Assembly (NCBI RefSeq): GCF_003591655.1 | Contig: NZ_QVRA01000009.1 | Coordinates: 124,001 to 188,000, forward strand | DNA: 64,000 bases | Direction: 5' to 3' | Source: Sphingobium terrigena | Lineage (GTDB): Bacteria > Pseudomonadota > Alphaproteobacteria > Sphingomonadales > Sphingomonadaceae | Part shown: positions 9,062 through 17,149 of the stretch, in pieces | How positions within the stretch are numbered: position 1 is the first letter of the stretch | How the letters are laid out: each line of letters opens with the position of its first letter | Translations under genes and position numbers: made by a program | Notes under the pieces: generated by a model | The model's database searches: none | What the model saw: only the letters and a program-made list of their open reading frames with translations | Told to the model about the DNA's origin: nothing

Positions 9062-10210
9062 ATGGCAACTTTGGCGGAAGCCCCCACCAATAAATTCCCC
9101 AAGATCACCGAGGAAGGCCTCGACGATCTGCGCAAGCGCATTGGCGTCAAGATCGAGAATACCGTCGAGCCGTGGAATTATGAAGCGACCCGCGACGCGA
9201 TCCGTCACTATGCCCATGGCATTGGCGACGATAACCCATTGTGGTGCGACCCGGCCTATGCCGAAAAGACCAAATATGGCTCGGTCGTCGCGCTGCCCAG
9301 CTTCCTCTTCACCACCAGCCGGATCATTTCGGGCTATTGCGGTGGCCTGTCGGGCGTCCATGCCATGTGGGCGGGTGCCGACTGGACCTGGCACAAGCCT
9401 GTGTTGCGCAACGACACGATCCGCACGGAGGCCTATCTCAAGGATCTGGTCGAACATCAGACCAAATTTGCCGGCCGTTCGTTCCAGCAGATCTACCATG
9501 TCGACTTCTTCAACCAGTCGGGCGACAAGGTGGCCGAAGGCGACAGCTGGGTATTCCGCACCGACCGCGACGAAGCCCGCGAACGCGGCACGAAATATAC
9601 CGAAGCGCGTGGCCGCGTGGAGCAATATACAGAGGAAGAACTGGCCGAATTTACCCGCCTGTATCAGGAAGAGGAAATTCGCGGCTCCGTTCCCCGCTAT
9701 TGGGAAGATGTGAATGTCGGCGACGAACTGCCGCGCATGATGAAGGGACCGATGACGGTCACCGGCTTCATCTGCTATGCTCAAGGGTGGGGCGGCCTCT
9801 ACATCCGCGCCAACAAGCTCGCCAACCAGATGCAGCAGGCGCATCCGGGCCTAGGCATCCGCAACCGCTTCAACGTGCCAGACTGCCCTGAGCGCGTTCA
9901 CTGGGACGAAGCCTTCGCGCTCGAAGTCGGCGCACCGGGGGCTTATGACTATGGTCCAGAGCGTTGCAGCTGGCTGACCCACCACATCACCAACTGGATC
10001 GGTGACGATGGCTTCCTGACGCGCAGCAAGTGCCAGATCCGCCGCCACAATCCTGATGGCGACGCGATCTACATCGACGGCAGCGTGATCCGCAAGTTTG
10101 AGGAAAACGGCAAGAAGTTCGTCGAAATCCAGCAGCAGGCGACCACCCATCGCGGTGAAGTCTCGGCCTTCGGCACCTCGATCGCGCAATTGCCCAGCAA
10201 GCCAGCCTGA
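9062..10210 (+). CDS. MaoC-like hydratase/dehydratase (two hot-dog domains)
   Basis: A 382-residue protein with a FAS1-type dehydratase/MaoC N-terminal domain (about 10-170) and a second hot-dog region (about 200-375). The hydratase-2-type motif in domain 1 reads YAHGIGDDNPLWCDP, with D-x-N-P retained but Trp where the catalytic motif often has His. It probably hydrates an enoyl-CoA or dehydrates a 3-hydroxyacyl-CoA produced after the upstream ligase. The RBS is AGGAG (9051-9055) six bases before the ATG. A strong intrinsic terminator follows the stop, so this closes the ligase-hydratase unit. Proteins of this type also occur in steroid and other bulky acyl-CoA pathways. Confidence 0.7.
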   Translation: MATLAEAPTNKFPKITEEGLDDLRKRIGVKIENTVEPWNYEATRDAIRHYAHGIGDDNPLWCDPAYAEKTKYGSVVALPSFLFTTSRIISGYCGGLSGVHAMWAGADWTWHKPVLRNDTIRTEAYLKDLVEHQTKFAGRSFQQIYHVDFFNQSGDKVAEGDSWVFRTDRDEARERGTKYTEARGRVEQYTEEELAEFTRLYQEEEIRGSVPRYWEDVNVGDELPRMMKGPMTVTGFICYAQGWGGLYIRANKLANQMQQAHPGLGIRNRFNVPDCPERVHWDEAFALEVGAPGAYDYGPERCSWLTHHITNWIGDDGFLTRSKCQIRRHNPDGDAIYIDGSVIRKFEENGKKFVEIQQQATTHRGEVSAFGTSIAQLPSKPA

Positions 10211-10233
10211 TCCCTTTGAAGGGGTAGGAGAGG

Positions 10234-10272
10234 GGGTCGTCGCCGCAGCGATATGCGGCGGCGACCCTTTTT
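10234..10272 (+). terminator. Rho-independent terminator after the MaoC-like gene
   Basis: A 13-base stem, GGGTCGTCGCCGC (10234-10246) with GCGGCGGCGACCC (10255-10267), contains one G-T wobble. The loop has eight bases and the stem is followed directly by five T. This is one of the clearest intrinsic terminators in the window. Confidence 0.9.
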
Positions 10273-10325
10273 CGTTGCGTTCGTATCGCTAAGATCGGGC
10301 CAAAGTGAGTTGAGAGGATCGCAGG

Positions 10326-11237
10326 ATGGACGAGATGCGCTTTGACGGCCGGGTGGCCGCGATCACCGGAGCGGGCCGTGGGTTGGGCCGCGCCTATGCG
10401 CTCTTGCTGGCGGCGCGCGGCGCAAAGATCATCGTCAACGATCCGGGCGTGTCGATGCAAGGGGAGGGGCGCGATGCCGGTCCCGCCCAAGCATTGGTCG
10501 ATGACATCCGCGCCGCCGGGGGCGACGCCATCGCCTCGACTGACAGTGTCGCGACGCGGGAAGGCGGGCAGGCGATCATCGACGCCGCCATGACTCATTA
10601 TGGCCGCATCGACATCCTCATCCACAATGCAGGCATCGTCCGTCGCGGCTCTCTCAATGATTTGAGCTATGCCGATTTCGAGACGGTGCTGGACGTCCAT
10701 ATGCGCGGTGCCTTCCACGTCGTGCGCGCCGCGTTCCCGCACATGACCGCGGCGAATTATGGCCGCATCGTCCTGACCGGATCGATCAACGGCCTCTATG
10801 GCAATGCAGGCGTCGTCAATTATTCCATGGCCAAGGCCGCGATGACCGGCCTGTCCAACGTCGCCGCGATCGAGGGTGCGGCGCATAACATCAAAAGCAA
10901 CATCATCCTGCCTGGCGCGGTCACCCGCATGGCAGATGGCCTCGACACCAGCGCCTATCCGCCGATGGACCCGGACCTGGTCGCCCCCACGGTCGGCTAT
11001 CTGGCGCATGAAAATTGCGCGGTATCGGGCGAAATGCTGATCGCCATGGCAGGCCGCGTCGCCCGCGCCTACATGATGGAGACGAAAGGCATGTTCCGCC
11101 CCGACTGGACCATCGAACAGGTCGCGGAGAATCTCGACACCATCCGCGCCACCGACGAGACGCTGCATTTCCCGCCCGTGCCTGACGGCCATATGGACCA
11201 TCTGCGCTATTGTTTCGCGATGGCGCGAGCGGGCTGA
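10326..11237 (+). CDS. Short-chain dehydrogenase/reductase (hydroxyacyl-CoA dehydrogenase type)
   Basis: A 303-residue SDR with the cofactor motif TGAGRGLGRAYALLLA near the N-terminus, NAG in HNAGIVRRG, catalytic Ser in LTGSINGLYG and YSMAK as the YxxxK pair. The length and the segment NDPGVSMQGEG resemble the SDR domain of multifunctional beta-oxidation enzymes, which oxidise 3-hydroxyacyl-CoA. It has its own short leader after a terminator and follows the MaoC-like hydratase, so oxidation of the hydrated product fits. Exact substrate is not determined. Its stop is followed at once by an intrinsic terminator. Confidence 0.85.
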   Translation: MDEMRFDGRVAAITGAGRGLGRAYALLLAARGAKIIVNDPGVSMQGEGRDAGPAQALVDDIRAAGGDAIASTDSVATREGGQAIIDAAMTHYGRIDILIHNAGIVRRGSLNDLSYADFETVLDVHMRGAFHVVRAAFPHMTAANYGRIVLTGSINGLYGNAGVVNYSMAKAAMTGLSNVAAIEGAAHNIKSNIILPGAVTRMADGLDTSAYPPMDPDLVAPTVGYLAHENCAVSGEMLIAMAGRVARAYMMETKGMFRPDWTIEQVAENLDTIRATDETLHFPPVPDGHMDHLRYCFAMARAG

Positions 11238-11243
11238 CCCTTC

Positions 11244-11270
11244 ATCCTCCCCCGCAGGGGGGAGGATTTT
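11244..11270 (+). terminator. Intrinsic terminator between convergent genes
   Basis: ATCCTCCCCC (11244-11253) pairs with GGGGGAGGAT (11258-11267) around a very small loop and is followed by TTT. It lies between the SDR stop and the convergent sulfotransferase stop, and overlaps the latter at its edge. The T-tract favours termination of the plus-strand SDR transcript. Confidence 0.85.
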
Positions 11271-12432
11271 AGCGGCAGCTAATCCCGAACCGCTCGGTAT
11301 AATCCTTGAAATGCGCATGGATACCCGCGCGGTCCAGTCCGTAATCGGCCAAGTCATAGTGATGCTTGCCATGCTTGCCCTGCGGATTGGCGTCCAGCAT
11401 CGCCTGCATCGCAGCTTCCGCCTCTGCCGTCAGTTCCGTGTCGAACCGCGCATAGAGCCGCTTCATCTCGCCGATCGGATCGCGCAGCTGCGCGTCATAT
11501 TGGATGTCGTGGATCGACTCCGCGCCATGCTTCTCGCGATAGGCCAGCATCCGTTCGATCATCAGGTCGAAGGTGCGCAACTGCGACTTGCCCACCTCGA
11601 CCGGATCGACATCATCGCTGAACATCTTGCGCACCTGATAGACCAGGCTGCACGCCGACGCGACGACATCGGCGGGATCACGATGGGTCATCACCAGCTG
11701 CGCGTCGGGATAGATGGTGGTCAGGTCGTTGAGGAACAAAGGATGCCACGGATTTTTGAGCGTCCACTGGCCGCCCTCATTCTCCTGCAACAGCTGGAAC
11801 AGCCGCTTCTGATAGCGGAAGGCAGGCAGATAGCTCGTGGAGAACAACCACTTCTGATAGCTCGGAATATGCAAGACCGAGTCATAATATTGCGCGCAAA
11901 AGGATGGCGACATCGAGAATTGGCACTCGGTCGGGCTGTCGGCATCTTCATGATGCATCGCTGAAATATGCGGTGCATATTTGAGCATCATATCGAGCCG
12001 CGCCTGCTCCGCCACATAGCGCGGATCGCTGCTCAACGCGCCCTTGGCCGCGGGCGGCACGCTGTTAAACGCTTCCCAGCGCAGGAAGCAACGCCGTGCC
12101 GGATCAGCGTTCAGCAAATTGATCGTCAGCGTGGTCCCCGTGCGCGGCAGGCCGAATACGAACAGCGGCTTTTCGACCGGCGCGTCCAGCAGCGCAGGAT
12201 GCTTGGCCAGATAATCCTCGACCTGCAAGCGGTTCGCCAGCGTCGCTATAATCTGCTGCGCCCAGCGACCCTGCGCCGCCTCGGTCAGCTTGGCTTCCCG
12301 GTTGATCGCGTCGATCAGGACATGCAGCCCCTCCAATATCGCGTCATCGCCCAGATCATTGAGGCCCGTCTGTTCGCGCGCGGCGGCGATCAGTGCATCG
12401 GCGTCCAGCCCTGCGGTCGTGGTGGTCATCAT
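11269..12432 (-). CDS. PAPS-dependent sulfotransferase family protein
   Basis: A 387-residue sulfotransferase. The 5'-phosphosulfate loop is visible as FVFGLPRTGTT (about residue 85) and the 3'-phosphate motif as MTHRDPADVVAS. It would move a sulfuryl group from PAPS to a hydroxyl of a small molecule. I start at 12432, where GGAG lies just upstream and ATGATGA overlaps the stop of the upstream sulfatase-like gene; 12429 is equally possible. A longer upstream reading would run into that gene. It is the last gene of a four-gene minus-strand operon with a dehydrogenase pair. A sulfotransferase beside a sulfatase-like hydrolase is unusual. Substrate unknown. Confidence 0.85.
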   Translation of the reverse strand: MMTTTTAGLDADALIAAAREQTGLNDLGDDAILEGLHVLIDAINREAKLTEAAQGRWAQQIIATLANRLQVEDYLAKHPALLDAPVEKPLFVFGLPRTGTTLTINLLNADPARRCFLRWEAFNSVPPAAKGALSSDPRYVAEQARLDMMLKYAPHISAMHHEDADSPTECQFSMSPSFCAQYYDSVLHIPSYQKWLFSTSYLPAFRYQKRLFQLLQENEGGQWTLKNPWHPLFLNDLTTIYPDAQLVMTHRDPADVVASACSLVYQVRKMFSDDVDPVEVGKSQLRTFDLMIERMLAYREKHGAESIHDIQYDAQLRDPIGEMKRLYARFDTELTAEAEAAMQAMLDANPQGKHGKHHYDLADYGLDRAGIHAHFKDYTERFGISCR

Positions 12433-13691
12433 CCTTCTCCCTTTTGTGCGTGGCTGGCGAGGCGCTTGTCCGTCTCGGCGATTTCCGCCTTCAGCCACAT
12501 GGTTTCCGACAGGTTGGTGCTGCCGCTCGCGGCCAGCAATTGTTCCAGCGCAGCCTTGCGTACGGTCAGGCCCGCCTCATGATCGGGCGTCACGCCCAAT
12601 GCGATGTCGAGCAGGTGCAGCGCTTCCAAGGGCCGACCCGCCGCTACATGAACATGGGCGCGACCTACGATCGCGCCTGCCCCGCCCGCCAGTTCGACCA
12701 GATCGGCACTCACCGCCGAACGCGGCACGCCATAGAGCGCCGTGGTGCCATCGGCATAATGGAACCACCCGCCATTTTCCTCCCAGATGGCGCGCACCAC
12801 CCAGCTGGTCTTGCCGTGGAACTCGCCGATTTTCAGGTCGACTGGCAGGGCAATCTCGCGCATCAGATCCTGCACCGTCCGGCCCGCATTCATCCCCGCG
12901 ATCGTCTCGCGCTCCAGATAGCTGACCGCCGCGTGCATCATGTCCAGATCGGCGCGGATCGTCTCTGCCCCCCGGATCGGATCGCCATGGCCGGTAATCA
13001 CCAGTTCCGCGCCCAGCGCCCGCACCTGCTCGACCGACCGCAGATAGGCGCGCACCAGCCGGGGCTTGTCGCCGCGCATCGTCACCAGATTGGGCATGGC
13101 CCGCCACACCGGGCCGAACAGATTGCCGGTAAAGACGGTCTTTTCGTCGGGCATCCACAGGAATACCGAATCCAGGCTTTCGCCGCCCGGCGTCTTGACG
13201 ACCTCGAACCGGCGGCCGCCTTGTTCGAACGCCAGCGTGGTGGCGACCTCCATGTCCGGCACGATCACCGGCGGCTTGGGCGGCGGCCCTTCGCGTCGGG
13301 TCATGGACGCCCACAGCTTGCCTGACCGGCGGCCCAGAAAGAGCGCCAGTCGGTCGAAATAATCGACCGTCTCGATAAAGCCCGCCCCGACTATGACCTG
13401 CGTGCCTTCCTCCTTCTGGTCGGGTAGCGCGCCATAATGGTCGGCATGGGCCTGCGTCACGATGATCCGCCGCAATGGCCCTGTGCGATGCGCGGCAAAC
13501 AGCCCCTTGTTGCGCGCGCCATTGCCCAGAAAGCCGGTATTGACCAGCAGGTCGCCATCGCCCGTCGTCACCAGATAGGCGTTGGAAATATCCTTCACCA
13601 TGAAGATGCCGTCGCCGATCCGCTCGGCGTTGCTCTGGCCCTGACCCGCCATCACCAACGCGCCCAAAGGCGTCTGTTGCTTCTCGCTCAT
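12429..13691 (-). CDS. Metallo-beta-lactamase-fold alkylsulfatase-like hydrolase
   Basis: A 420-residue protein with an MBL domain (about 20-250) and a C-terminal region resembling the alkylsulfatase dimerisation domain (about 255-345, GKTSWVVRAIWEENGGWFHYADG). The MBL metal motif reads TQAHADHYGAL, so the first His of the usual HxHxDH is Gln. VITGHGDPIRG supplies a later metal His. SdsA1-type relatives hydrolyse primary or secondary alkyl sulfates. The altered motif could mean changed metal use, changed chemistry or loss of activity. Start and stop both overlap their neighbours by ATGA, so it is tightly coupled to the alcohol dehydrogenase and the sulfotransferase. Confidence 0.75.
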   Translation of the reverse strand: MSEKQQTPLGALVMAGQGQSNAERIGDGIFMVKDISNAYLVTTGDGDLLVNTGFLGNGARNKGLFAAHRTGPLRRIIVTQAHADHYGALPDQKEEGTQVIVGAGFIETVDYFDRLALFLGRRSGKLWASMTRREGPPPKPPVIVPDMEVATTLAFEQGGRRFEVVKTPGGESLDSVFLWMPDEKTVFTGNLFGPVWRAMPNLVTMRGDKPRLVRAYLRSVEQVRALGAELVITGHGDPIRGAETIRADLDMMHAAVSYLERETIAGMNAGRTVQDLMREIALPVDLKIGEFHGKTSWVVRAIWEENGGWFHYADGTTALYGVPRSAVSADLVELAGGAGAIVGRAHVHVAAGRPLEALHLLDIALGVTPDHEAGLTVRKAALEQLLAASGSTNLSETMWLKAEIAETDKRLASHAQKGEG

Positions 13692-14698
13692 GCGCTTGCG
13701 CTTTCAAATTCGATCATCACCTTGGCCGATTGTGGGCGCGCGGCGATGTCCAGCCCCTCAATCACCCGGTCGAACGGCAATGTGTGGCTGATCAGTGCCG
13801 CGATCTTGTCCTTCAGGCGTGGCATCGCGGCGATCACATCGGGCATTTCCGTCGGATAGCCGACCGCCGTGGTGATGGTCATTTCGGTGGTCAGCATCGG
13901 CCCGGCGGGCAGTTCGATGGGCTTGAGATAGGCGGCGGTAATGACATGGCGCGCATGGGTCTTGGCCAGTGTCACCACATCATGCAGGATCGATGGCGCA
14001 CCCGCTGCGTCGATATAGGCGTCAGTCAGCGACTTCTCCCGCCCGAACACCATGACTGTGCCGTGGATCGCCTTGATCCGGGCGATCGCATCCTCGCTGG
14101 CCGGATTGATCGTCGTTGCCCCCAGCGCCCGCGCCCGCTCCAGCCGCTCCTTCGCCAGATCCAGCGCGATCACTTCGCACCCCCGGTCCACGGCCCACAG
14201 GATCATGCCCAGGCCAATCGGCCCGCAGCCGAAAATCACGACCTTGTCGCCCGCCTTGGCCTGCGCCCGGTTGACCCCGTGCATCGCGACCGACAGCGGC
14301 TCGCACATCGCCGCGATATCGTAAGGGATGCCGTCGGGAATCGGCAGCAGACTGTCGCCCAACCGCGCGTTGCGCACCAGCAATTCCTCGGTAAACGCAC
14401 CCTCCGGCCCGCCGCTGCCGATATAGCTGGGCGTCATCATCGGGTTGATGATGACGCTCTGCCCCACCGACACGCCAGTCACCTCGTCACCCACGAACAT
14501 CAGTTCGCCCGCGCCCTCATGGCCCAGCGCGGTCCGCTTGCCGGGCGTCGGGATGCCGCCATTCTTGATGTAGCTGAGGTCACTGCCGCAAATGCCGCAG
14601 GCCTTCATCTTGACGACCACATCCTTCGGCCCGGCTTCCGGGCGTTCATAGGGGTCCAACCGCACATCGTTGACGTCATGGATAGTCAGCAGGCGCAT
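13688..14698 (-). CDS. Zinc-dependent medium-chain alcohol dehydrogenase
   Basis: A 336-residue MDR. The catalytic-zinc region is CGICGSD with LGHEGAGE, and the Rossmann motif is VVIFGCGPIGLGMI (about residue 160). The structural-zinc loop with four Cys is absent: the corresponding stretch reads NPMMTPSYIGSGGPEG. It likely oxidises a secondary or primary alcohol with NAD(P). The gene lies between an SDR and the sulfatase-like gene in one minus-strand operon, so it could act on the alcohol that is sulfated or released. The stop overlaps the next start. Substrate is not known. Confidence 0.85.
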   Translation of the reverse strand: MRLLTIHDVNDVRLDPYERPEAGPKDVVVKMKACGICGSDLSYIKNGGIPTPGKRTALGHEGAGELMFVGDEVTGVSVGQSVIINPMMTPSYIGSGGPEGAFTEELLVRNARLGDSLLPIPDGIPYDIAAMCEPLSVAMHGVNRAQAKAGDKVVIFGCGPIGLGMILWAVDRGCEVIALDLAKERLERARALGATTINPASEDAIARIKAIHGTVMVFGREKSLTDAYIDAAGAPSILHDVVTLAKTHARHVITAAYLKPIELPAGPMLTTEMTITTAVGYPTEMPDVIAAMPRLKDKIAALISHTLPFDRVIEGLDIAARPQSAKVMIEFESASA

Positions 14699-14712
14699 GG
14701 CGGGGGTTCCGG

Positions 14713-15531
14713 TCAGAAGGCGTAAGGGGGATAGATCAGGCTGCCGCCATCGATCACGATCGTGTCGCCGCTATGGAAGCGCGAAGCGTCGGAGCAGAGA
14801 TAGGCACCGATCCCTTCAAAATCTTCGATCGTGCCGGGCCGGTGGATCGGCGTCTTGGCGGAAAAATGCGCGTCCACGGCGGCCATGCGCGCTTTCATCT
14901 CTTCGCTCATGCCCTGGTCGGCACCGATGCCTGTCTTGACATAGCCGGGTGCGATGCTGTTCGCGCGGATTTCATATTTGCCTAGCTCCGCCGCCATGCC
15001 GCGCACCGCTGCGCCCATGCCGCCCTTGGACGCGGCATAATTGTTGATGCCCGGCATCCCGTGGAACATCGACAGGCTGCCGCAATAGACCAGGCTCCCG
15101 CCCGGCTCGCCCGCTTCCGCCCGCGCGACCATAGCCTTGGCTCCTTCGCGCAGGGTGAAGAAAGCGCCGTGCAGGTTCACCGCCATCAGGTCGTGCCATT
15201 CCGCCGAATCCAGCGTCAGCACTGACCGGCTGCGCGACGCGCGGCCCGAATTGGCGAATACGCAATCGACCCGCCCGAAATCGGCCAGCAATTGCGCATA
15301 GCCCGCAATGATCGCTTCTTCGGACGCCACATCGACCTGATAGGTCTCTACCCGGCTCGCGCCCGCTGCCAGCAGGTCCGCTTTGGCCGCGTCATTCTTT
15401 TCCGCATTGCGCGCCCAGATGGCGATCTTGCCACCCATCTTGGCGACGCCGCGTGCAAAGCCCAGGCCAATGCCGCCATTGCCGCCGGTCACCAGCGTCA
15501 CCTTGTCCGAACAGTCGAAAAGACCCGCCAC
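14713..15531 (-). CDS. Short-chain dehydrogenase/reductase
   Basis: A 272-residue SDR with cofactor motif VTGGNGGIGLGFARGV, catalytic Ser in YCGSLSMFHG and YAASK as the catalytic pair. I place the start at GTG 15531: AGGAG lies eight bases upstream and homology starts there (VAGLFDCSDKVTLVTGG). The in-frame ATG at 15663 would add 44 unrelated residues and run through the promoter region shared with the AraC gene. It is the first gene of the operon SDR, alcohol dehydrogenase, sulfatase-like, sulfotransferase, and is probably controlled by the divergent AraC regulator. Reaction: oxidation or reduction of a hydroxyl/keto group; substrate unknown. Confidence 0.85.
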   Translation of the reverse strand: MAGLFDCSDKVTLVTGGNGGIGLGFARGVAKMGGKIAIWARNAEKNDAAKADLLAAGASRVETYQVDVASEEAIIAGYAQLLADFGRVDCVFANSGRASRSRSVLTLDSAEWHDLMAVNLHGAFFTLREGAKAMVARAEAGEPGGSLVYCGSLSMFHGMPGINNYAASKGGMGAAVRGMAAELGKYEIRANSIAPGYVKTGIGADQGMSEEMKARMAAVDAHFSAKTPIHRPGTIEDFEGIGAYLCSDASRFHSGDTIVIDGGSLIYPPYAF

Positions 15532-15614
15532 CTGTCGCTCTCCTATGAAAGAATGTCGCCGCCCCTTGGCGGTCCTGTGCTGGCGGCGATTGTCGGTCAG
15601 CATGGGCTGCCCCG

Positions 15615-15657
15615 CAATTGACCTGACTATAGATATCGGGTCATAATCCATCAATTG
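15615..15657. promoter_or_regulatory. Divergent promoter/operator region between SDR and AraC genes
   Basis: Two interleaved dyads sit in the 157-base intergenic gap: CAATTGA (15615-15621) with TCAATTG (15651-15657), and TGACC (15619-15623) with GGTCA (15639-15643). The gap separates the GTG start of the minus-strand operon from the AraC start, so these are good candidate activator sites. Binding by the AraC protein is inferred from position only. Confidence 0.4.
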
Positions 15658-15688
15658 AGCCAAGAGTAAACAAGGGCAGGAGAGGGTG

Positions 15689-16564
15689 ATGCCGCGAAAC
15701 GAAACTTACGCCCAATCCATGTTCGAGGCGGAACTGATCGTCCCCTCGGCGCAGGTGCGGATCATGCGGCTGCGCCTCGAACAGCCGACCGACCGGCTGT
15801 TCCGCCGCACCGACCATTATTGGCTCGACCTGTGCCTGACGCCCCGCCCGGAAAAAGCGCGCGGCTGCTATCGCGAGCGCTGGGGACCGCATCGTTACGA
15901 ACCGCTGGGCGAAATCTTCCTCGTGCCGCCGGGCGAAGCGATCCATATCCGCAGCGAATCGGGCGGGCGGCAGGCATCGGTCGTGTGCGAAATTCCTGCC
16001 GCCGTCATCGACTGCTGGCTTGACGATGGCGGCATCGAATGGACCGACCGGCGGCTGGCGGCGAGCCTCGACATCACCCACCCGCATATGCGCGCCTGCC
16101 TGTTCCGCCTGGCGCAAGAAGTGCGTCATCCTGGTGTTGGCAGCGCGACCTTGGCCGAACTGATCGCTCAGCAATTGGCGATCGAAGTGGCGCGCTATTG
16201 CCAGGCGATTGCCGACGGGCCGATTACCGGCGGCCTTGCCTCATGGCGTCTGCGCCGCGTCGACGAACGGCTGCACCAGCCCGGCCCGCCCCCCGCGCTG
16301 GAGGAACTGGCGACCCTGTGCAACATGTCCCCGCGCCAGCTGACCCGTGGTTTTCGCGCCTCGCGCGGCCATTCGATCGGCGACCATATCGCCCAGACCC
16401 GCATCGATATGGCCAAGCGGCATCTGGCCACCAGCGAAAGCATCAAGGAAATCGCCTTCGCGCTCGGTTTTGCCTCCCCGTCCAGCTTCGCCTTCGCCTT
16501 CCGCCGCGCCACCGGCTCCACCCCGCGCCAGTTCCGCCAGCGCCAGCTCCGACCTATGGCCTGA
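15689..16564 (+). CDS. AraC-family transcriptional regulator
   Basis: A 291-residue regulator with an N-terminal effector region and a C-terminal AraC DNA-binding domain (about 190-288). Both HTHs are visible: LEELATLCNMSPRQLTRGF and ESIKEIAFALGFASPSSF, ending with TGSTPRQFRQRQ. AGGAG ends six bases before ATG 15689; an adjacent upstream GTG is too close to it. It is divergent from the SDR-sulfotransferase operon and 111 bases before the VOC genes, so it could control either. The effector domain is of a type I cannot match to a known ligand. Confidence 0.9.
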   Translation: MPRNETYAQSMFEAELIVPSAQVRIMRLRLEQPTDRLFRRTDHYWLDLCLTPRPEKARGCYRERWGPHRYEPLGEIFLVPPGEAIHIRSESGGRQASVVCEIPAAVIDCWLDDGGIEWTDRRLAASLDITHPHMRACLFRLAQEVRHPGVGSATLAELIAQQLAIEVARYCQAIADGPITGGLASWRLRRVDERLHQPGPPPALEELATLCNMSPRQLTRGFRASRGHSIGDHIAQTRIDMAKRHLATSESIKEIAFALGFASPSSFAFAFRRATGSTPRQFRQRQLRPMA

Positions 16565-16632
16565 TAGAGATAGTATGGCTGAATAACGACATAAACCGGT
16601 CTTGGAAAAACTGCCTAACATTGTCCAACTCA

Positions 16633-16656
16633 CTGTCAGGATAATCAAAATGACAG
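16633..16656. promoter_or_regulatory. Inverted repeat upstream of the VOC gene pair
   Basis: CTGTCA (16633-16638) and TGACAG (16651-16656) form a perfect six-base dyad with a 12-base AT-rich spacer, just before the RBS of the first VOC gene. A weaker TTGGA/TCCAA dyad lies at 16602-16628. The position suits an operator or a 5' leader structure. No regulator is assigned. Confidence 0.3.
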
Positions 16657-16675
16657 ATCAGGAGAGGGCAGGACG

Positions 16676-17149
16676 ATGATCGTCGGACGCCATTATCAAA
16701 ACGCCTATGTGACCCGAAACGTCGACAAGGCCGTCGCAGAGTTCAAGCAACGCGCCGACATCCGCACCCTTCTGGAAACGCAAGTCTCGGTCAATCTGTG
16801 GACCCCGCAGGGCGAAGGCGTCGGCGTCCAGAAGCTCGCCTTCGTCTGGGTCGGCGACCTGCAGTGTGAACTGATCCAGCCGATCGAAGGCGACGTCCTG
16901 TCGCTCTATCGCGACGCGCTGCCGACAGATGACAGTCTGACATTCCATCATGTCTGCCAGTTGGTGGACGACTGGGACGCCTTCATGGCGCGGGTCGATC
17001 AGCAACCCTTTCCCGTGGTCCTGAAAGGCGGCACGCCGGGGATGCTGGAATTTCTCTATCTCGATACCCGCGATTGGCTGGGACATTACACAGAATATTG
17101 CTGGATGGTCCCGGACCGTTGGGCCGCAATGGGAGGACGGCCCGCATGA
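16676..17149 (+). CDS. VOC-superfamily (glyoxalase-like) protein
   Basis: A 157-residue VOC-fold protein (HYQNAYVTRNVDKAVAEF at the N-terminus, FHHVCQLVDDWDAFM in the second half), with two beta-alpha-beta-beta-beta modules. VOC proteins include lyases, epimerases, extradiol dioxygenases and binding proteins. The length suits a single-chain two-module enzyme. ATGA overlap with the next VOC gene implies coupled translation and perhaps a heteromer. It lies between an AraC regulator and a TonB-dependent receptor. A specific reaction cannot be assigned. Confidence 0.7.
   Translation: MIVGRHYQNAYVTRNVDKAVAEFKQRADIRTLLETQVSVNLWTPQGEGVGVQKLAFVWVGDLQCELIQPIEGDVLSLYRDALPTDDSLTFHHVCQLVDDWDAFMARVDQQPFPVVLKGGTPGMLEFLYLDTRDWLGHYTEYCWMVPDRWAAMGGRPA

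Noticed and set aside
15532..15663. Longer SDR reading from ATG 15663
   Set aside because: The extra 44 residues have no SDR similarity and cross a dyad-rich promoter; GTG 15531 has an ideal RBS.
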